Assembly (NCBI RefSeq): GCF_033115175.1
Contig: NC_084850.1
Coordinates: 15,283,218-15,347,217 of the forward strand
Length of the DNA: 64,000 nt
Source of the DNA: Lepus europaeus
Lineage: Eukaryota; Chordata; Mammalia; Lagomorpha; Leporidae
Reading direction: 5' to 3'
Below are positions 58,510 through 64,000 of this stretch, piece after piece (within the stretch, counting starts at the first letter, position 1; each line of letters opens with the position of its first letter). The notes below the pieces were generated by a model. The model was not told the DNA's origin. It saw only the letters and a program-made list of their open reading frames with translations, and did not search any database. The translations under genes and the position numbers were made by a program.

Positions 58510-59320
58510 TTCCTCACTTTTTTGTTTACTTTTTAAAATAGATAATTCCCATAACATAAAATTCACCATTTTTAAGTATACTCTTAAGTGGTTTTAGTTT
58601 ATTTACTGTATGGTGCAACCATCAAAACCATCTGTTTCCAGCATATTTGTACTACCTCATAAAGAAACTCTATACTGGCTGTTGATCCCAATCCCTCCTT
58701 CTGTGACAACTCCTGGCAACCATCAATCTTTCTTCTTATCTCTGGATTTGCCTGTTCAGGACATTTCACATGAATGGAATCATACAATACGTGGTTCTTT
58801 GTGACTCCTTTCATTTTCTATAGTATTTCCAAGACCCATCCATGTTGTAGCATATGTCAGCACTTCATTTATTTTTATGGCTGAATGATATTCCATTGTT
58901 TGGATGTAGCACATTTTGATCATCTGGTCTTCAGATTATGCATATTTGGGTTGTTTACATTTTTGGCTTATGAATAATGCTGCTCTGAACATTTTGCACA
59001 TATTTTTGTATATTTTCTGTTTTCTTGAGTGTATAGGAGTGAAGTTGATGGGTCATATGGTAATTCTATGTTGGACTTTTTTGAGGAACTACCAAACTAC
59101 TTTCTATAGCTTTTCTTATTTTTTTTTTTTTACTTTTAATTGTCATAAAAAGCAGAAATGTTGAGTTAAATATTGCTAAGTATGTTCACATTGTGTACAA
59201 CAGATCTCCAGAATTTTTTTTTATCTTGCAAAGTTGAAACTATACCTGCTAAACAACTCCCTGTTTGTCCCTCTCGTTCATGGTAACCACCATTCTATTC
59301 TCTATGAGCTAACTACTTAA
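58510..59320 (-). mobile_element. L1M fragment (antisense)
   Basis: Ordered antisense L1 signatures: CCTGGCAACCATCAATCTTTC, GGCTGAATGATATTCCATTG, TGAATAATGCTGCTCTGAAC, GGGTCATATGGTAATTCTAT, then a second TGGTAACCACCATTCTATTCT near 59280. Confidence 0.7.
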
Positions 59321-59327
59321 AGTTTTT

Positions 59328-59341
59328 AAATTTATTTGCGT

Positions 59342-59390
<49 letters not shown>

Positions 59391-59655
59391 GGAGAGAGAG
59401 AGAGAAAGAGAGAGAGAATTTCTATCTACTGATTCACTCTCCAAATGGCTATAAAAGGAGCCAGCAGCTCTATCTGGCTCTTCATGTGGGTAGCAGGGGC
59501 CCAAGCCCTTGAGCTATTGTCTCTTGTCTCCTGGGATGCATTAACAGGAAGCTGGATTCAAAGCAAAACAGCCAGGACTCAAACTGGCACTCTAGTATGA
59601 GATGAGGGCATCACAAGTGAAACCTTAACTGGCTGCACCATAATGCCTTCCCCAG
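59328..59655 (-). mobile_element. CSINE with (GT) and (GA) arrays
   Basis: TTTAAATTTATTTGCG, then (GT)n about 59341-59371 and (GA)n about 59372-59417, to GCACCATAATGCC. Confidence 0.8.
59339..59417 (+). repeat. (GT)n then (GA)n microsatellite
   Basis: GT-rich run changing to GA near 59372, within a CSINE. Confidence 0.95.
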
Positions 59656-59929
59656 GTCTCCATCTTTTGATCGGTCATTTGACTATAATCTGCCCCAGAT
59701 TTCAATTTCTCCTATAACAATAGTGAGTTTGAACTGAATTGTCTTCACTTTAGATGGGAACAATGGCAAATTTAAGGAACTTGTGTTCTTGGGCAATTAA
59801 TAGTGGCTGTACTTTTTAGTTTTATACTGACCTGAATGATTGAGGATCCACGTATGTCCATGCCTTTGTTAGCACTATATTCTAGAATTAATTAAACTTA
59901 GCTAACTTAGAGGAGATAATTTTTTTAAA

Positions 59930-60245
59930 GTTTTGTATTCTTTTTTTTTTAAAGATTTATTTATTTATTTGAAAGTCAGAATTACAGAGAGAGGAGAGGC
60001 AGAGAGGTCTTCCATCCGATGGTTCACTCCCCAATTGACTGCAATGGCTGGAGCTGCGCCGATCTGAAGCCAGGGGCTTCCTCAGGGTCTCCCACGTGGG
60101 TGCAGGCTTGGGCCATCTTCTGCTATCCCAGGCCATAGCAGAGAGCTGGATCGGAAGAGGAGAAGCCGGGACTAGAACCAGCGCCCTTATGGGATGCTGG
60201 CACTTCAGGCTGGTGCATTAACCCACTGTGCCACAGTGCTGGCCC
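59930..60245 (-). mobile_element. CSINE in ATP11C intron 1
   Basis: AAAGATTTATTTATTTATTTG to TGCCACAGTGCTGGCCCC; AGGAGATAAT / AGGAGACAAT lie on the two sides. Confidence 0.9.
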
Positions 60246-60249
60246 CAGG

Positions 60250-61310
60250 AGACAATCTTTTGATACTAGAATATTAACAATTAATAATATCATGAGCAAG
60301 CTTCCAGGGGAGTACCTTTTATTATTTCTCAAAAGGTACTCTTACTCAGCTCTACTCATTAACACAATTAATTGCAGAACAGTAGATAGAGGCAGTTGGT
60401 CGATTGGCTGAGCATTGCTAGGAGACAGGAGGGGGCACTAAGTAGACAATTAAATGTATATAGTTGAGAGCCAATAGTAAATTGGTGGAGTAGAATTGGG
60501 GGCCATACTTGTTGTAGCCAGTGTTTTAACCAAAGGATGAAAGCCAGGTAAGGGAGCTATTTCATGAAATGAAATCTATAAGTAAAGTATGTTTGAAAAG
60601 ACATAATCAGTTTTTAGTTTAGGTTAGACCCTAAACATTGACAAAATGTATCAGTAAAATATATATCTGTTTTGAAATGTAAGATGATGCAATTAAAATA
60701 TTCTTGTACAAATTCAAACTTATTAAATACATTAATGAAGTCCATATAATGAAAATAAAATCAAGTGTAATCAGATCTGGAGATTTATAGTAGATTTATG
60801 GAATCCATGTTTGGAACAATGATTTTAAATATTCATGAAATTCATGTTGCATTAGTAACTGTTAGTTCCTAATGTGTATACTTAGCATTCTGGAAGTTTT
60901 GAGGGTATAGGGCTGGAAACTTCTTTGTTATGGTGCTTTCACTAACCAGAAGTATAACCTTGAGAAAATCACTACTTCTTTTGAAACACTGTCTTAGAAA
61001 TACAACATTTAGTGCATATAGGATAGCTGTAAAATATATGCGTAATAGTAAATGTTTATGTGTCTGCCTCCCAAATTGAAAGTTAGAGCATTAGCAATAT
61101 AATTTTCCTTATGTTCTTCTTTTCTGTCTAATCCATCGGCCTCCCCACCACTTGTAACCATTAGCCTTAGTTTTGTTATAACTATTCTGTTGCTTTAAAA
61201 AAATAGATTTAACGCATATATGTATAAACCTAAATAATACATCATTTAACTTTCTTTGAGCCTTACAAAAATGATTTATATACTTTTTAACTTATGACTA
61301 TGATTCTTTA
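60250..61310 (+). other. Unannotated intronic DNA
   Basis: A/T-rich; a degraded MIR may lie near 60940-61050. Nothing else recognised. Confidence 0.4.
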
Positions 61311-61317
61311 TAGGATT

Positions 61318-61641
61318 TTTTTCTTAAGATTTTTATTTATTTGAGAGGCAGAGTTACAGAGAGGGAGAGACAGAGAGAAAGGTATTCCGTCTGTTGTTTC
61401 ACTCCCCAAATAGCTGCAATGACCATAGCTGGGCTGATCCGAAGCCAGGGGCAAGGAGCTTCCTCTGGGTTTCCCATGTGGGTGCAGGGGCCCAAGCACT
61501 TGGGCCATCTTCCACTGCTTTCCCAGGCCACAAGCAGAGAGCTGGGTTGAAAGTGGAGCAGTCGGGACATAAATTTGCGCCCATATGAGATGCCGGCACT
61601 GCAGACCAAAGCTTAGCATACTAAGCCACAGTGCCGGGCCC
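61318..61641 (-). mobile_element. CSINE in ATP11C intron 1
   Basis: CTTAAGATTTTTATTTATTTG to AGCCACAGTGCCGGGCCC; it interrupts old L1M DNA. Confidence 0.9.
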
Positions 61642-61649
61642 TGTAAGGT

Positions 61650-62560
61650 TTTATACTGCTATAAATTATTAACTGTCCTTGCTGAATAATATTTCTCTTT
61701 GGGAATATACTAGGAATTATCCGTTCTTCTGCTGTTGGACTTTTGGTCATTTGCAGTTTTTTTTTGTTTGTTTATTATCAGTGCTGCTATGAACAGAATG
61801 TCTTTTAGTATATGTGTATAAAAAGATATTTCTTCTGTGTGGCGTATGTTTGTATACATATGCGTGCATGCTTGTTGGTATGTTGGGTGTGCATAGACAC
61901 AGATATATGTAAAGGAAATATCACGGAGACACATAGTGATACATCTTAGAATGTGCAACTTGAGAAGAAGAGATGAAATTGTTCTCCAAAGTGATTGTAC
62001 TACTACATTTCCCCACTAGCAATGTATGAGTTTTCATTGTTTCATATTTTCTCAACACTTGGTATTTTTTGACTTCTTCCTTTCTGCCAATCTAGTATAT
62101 GTGAAATTTAATTTTATTCTGATACTTGCATTTCTCTGATTACAAATGAAGGTGTTTTTGCATGTATTTATGGGCCGTTTATGTTTCCCATCTAAAATAC
62201 TTGTTCATGTCTGTTGACTATTATCTATTGAGTTGTTTTTCTTTTTCATACTGACTTATTAGAGTCCTTTGCATACTCAGGACACTAATCATTCATTGGT
62301 TATCTTGGAGTATGTTGCAAATATAAATTGATGCCTTGTCCTCTTACTGATTTTTTGAATTTATTTTTCATAAACAAGTTCTTGATTTTAATATTAAATT
62401 TATTGGCTCTATGATCTTCTTTAAGCAGTCCTTCCCTATGCCAAAATTGGAATGCTAGTCTCCTGTTGATTTTTTTCTAAAAGTTTTAAAGTTTAGCAAA
62501 TTATTTTTTGAGGCTAATATTTCAGGTGTTTAAAATGCAGAAATTGAATTAAATGTTTTG
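61650..62560 (-). mobile_element. L1M fragment (antisense)
   Basis: TCTCCAAAGTGATTGTAC, TCTCAACACTTGGTATTTT, TGCATTTCTCTGATTACAAAT and GAGTCCTTTGCATACTC follow the order of antisense ancient L1 ORF2. Confidence 0.65.
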
Positions 62561-62666
62561 GCATATTTAATTCTTTGACATTCTGATCTGAAATAGATTT
62601 AGGCTATACAATTATGTTTTCAGTGATCGCTGTGTTCTTTTAATACTCTTTTCCCATGTTAAGTTT

Positions 62667-62987
62667 ATTTTTTTAAAGAGTTATTTTATTTATTTGAAAG
62701 AGCTACAGAGAGAGATAGAGCCAGAAAGAGAGGTCTTCCATTCCGCTGGTTCACTCCCCAAATGACCACAATGGCAGGAGCTAGGCCGATCCAAAGTCAG
62801 GAGCCAGTAGCTTCTTCCTGGTATCCATTCGGCTGCAGGGGCCCAAGGGTTTTGGCCATCTGCTACTACTTTCCCAGGCCATAGCAGAGCTGGATCGGAA
62901 GTGTAGCAGCTGGGACTCGAACAGACTCCCATATAGGATGCTGGTGCTGCAGGCTGGGGCTTTAACTCACTGTACCACAGCACCGGC
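62667..62987 (-). mobile_element. CSINE in ATP11C intron 1
   Basis: TTTAAAGAGTTATTTTATTT to GTACCACAGCACCGGCCCC, flanked by CCATGTTAAGTTT / CCATATTAAGTTT. Confidence 0.9.
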
Positions 62988-63084
62988 CCCCCATATTAAG
63001 TTTCATATCCACTTCCACCTCTTTTTCTTTCGTTTTCTCAGGATCTTCCTTCCTGTTTCCTTAACATATAACCAGCTGAATTTT

Positions 63085-63420
63085 GTAGCATACTAGTATG
63101 TCTGTGTGGCAGTAGTATTTTAATGTAATTTTAATTGGGATAATTGTAGATACACATGCAACTGTAAGAAAATGCAGAGATCCAGTGAACCTTTTACTTG
63201 GTTTCTCCCAATGGTAACATCTTGCAAAATTGTTGTATAATGTCAAAAACAAGATAGTGACATTGATACCATCCACTGATGGGATCACATTTCCCAATTT
63301 GCACTTACTCCTGTGTGTGTGTACATGTGCCTGCCTTTATGTATCTTTAGTTCAGAGAACTTTTATCCCATGTGTAGGCTTGTGTATATGAACCACATCA
63401 GACAAGATACCAAAGGAAAC
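63085..63420 (-). mobile_element. L1M-type fragment (antisense)
   Basis: CCCAATGGTAACATCTTGCA followed by ATGTCAAAAACAAGATAGTG and CATTGATACCATCCA matches a well-known old L1 segment. Confidence 0.55.
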
Positions 63421-63952
63421 ATTATTTAAAAACAGCATTGTTTCAAGTTTGTTTCACCAAGTACCTCCAGACTATTCCAGAGTGTGCAGTTTGGCTGTTG
63501 CCTACATAGTTCTGTACAGGGCCACTTCAGATTACATAATCCAAAATCAAACTGATGACTTGAAACCTTGACCTTAGAAACCAGAGGTACTTTAGTTCTG
63601 GGTTTGAGGTACTGGGAGGCCAGTTGGTATGGCCTCAATGTCTAATAATCATTTATTTTGAATTGTATTTTCCCATGTGAACCTGCAATTTAGACCATCT
63701 GATAGAAGCTTCTTGTAGTACATCATACCAATAGGAGTAACTAAAATTGTAAGTGTTTTCAGTCAACTAAAAGTTAGTAGTGGAAAGGAGGAATTATAAT
63801 ACTAAGACAGCAATTAAGAACATGCCAAGGTATGTGTTGGTTTGCATTCTCATTAATAGATACTTACATAGTTGTCAGGATTGTAGTCATGGACATTTGA
63901 AGGCTGTATTTATGGAAAGCTAAAATGCTATACCAAAATGCTTAAACATTCA

Positions 63953-64000
63953 TTTTTTTATTAAATAACAGTGTATACAGCACATTAAAGACAGAGATCC
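63953..64000 (-). mobile_element. L1 3'-UTR fragment, antisense, running off the window
   Basis: TTAAATAACAGTGTATACAGC ... GACAGAGATCC matches the antisense L1 3' UTR seen at about 52880-52915. The element continues past 64000. Confidence 0.55.

Larger units (their letters stand above)
45458..64000 (+). other. ATP11C: ATP11C intron 1 (5' part, continues past the window)
   Basis: From the donor at 45458 to the window end I found no sequence encoding the expected exon 2 start (CAGEEKR) and no other conserved exon. The interval contains miR-505, intronic in ATP11C in human too, and otherwise repeats and unique A/T-rich DNA. The intron is therefore at least 18.5 kb here. Confidence 0.8.

Overview
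The window is mammalian nuclear DNA, almost certainly from a leporid (rabbit most likely, hare possible). The main evidence is about 40 copies of the lagomorph C-repeat SINE (CSINE: head GGGGCCGGCACTGTGGC, tail AAATAAATAAATCTTT) on both strands, five of them a young tRNA-headed form, plus several tails of the rabbit-type L1 3' UTR. Older mammalian layers are also present: MIR, L2, L1M, MLT1 and MLT2 LTRs.

It corresponds to the Xq27 interval in human that carries CXorf66 and the 5' end of ATP11C. CXorf66 lies at 15374-18844 on the + strand as three coding exons with consensus splice sites and an unbroken 379-codon frame (signal peptide, short ectodomain, one membrane span, long Ser/Lys/Pro-rich tail). 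About 26 kb downstream is a CpG island (about 44.2-45.7 kb). Inside it, the first coding exon of ATP11C (a P4-ATPase phospholipid flippase) encodes only MFRRTFSRF before a GTAAGT donor at 45458. The rest of the window is ATP11C intron 1, with the sense-strand microRNA hairpin miR-505 at 55375-55458. I saw no second ATP11C coding exon.

Layout: 0-15 kb is SINE, L1 and L2-rich intergenic DNA with a broken JOSD1 retrocopy (12.8-13.4 kb). 15.3-18.9 kb is CXorf66. 19-44 kb is repeat-rich spacer holding an MLT1 LTR, two ERV LTRs, a GC-rich broken retrocopy resembling CCDC57 (24.7-25.5 kb), and two copies of a composite retroelement (29.6-30.7 and about 31.1-33.3 kb) that joins endogenous-retrovirus gag-like sequence to a rabbit L1 3' UTR. 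44-46 kb is the ATP11C promoter. 46-64 kb is intron 1.

The three functional loci are CXorf66, ATP11C and miR-505. miR-505 probably shares the ATP11C primary transcript. The items most worth a second look are the composite ERV/L1 element (structurally SVA-like), a nested SINE and L1 insertion with an apparent 3' transduction (52.58-53.42 kb), a 51-bp micro-SINE with target-site duplication, an L1 insertion with a 5' inversion, and an exact 65-bp tandem duplication. Repeat family names are from recognition of motifs, not from a database search.
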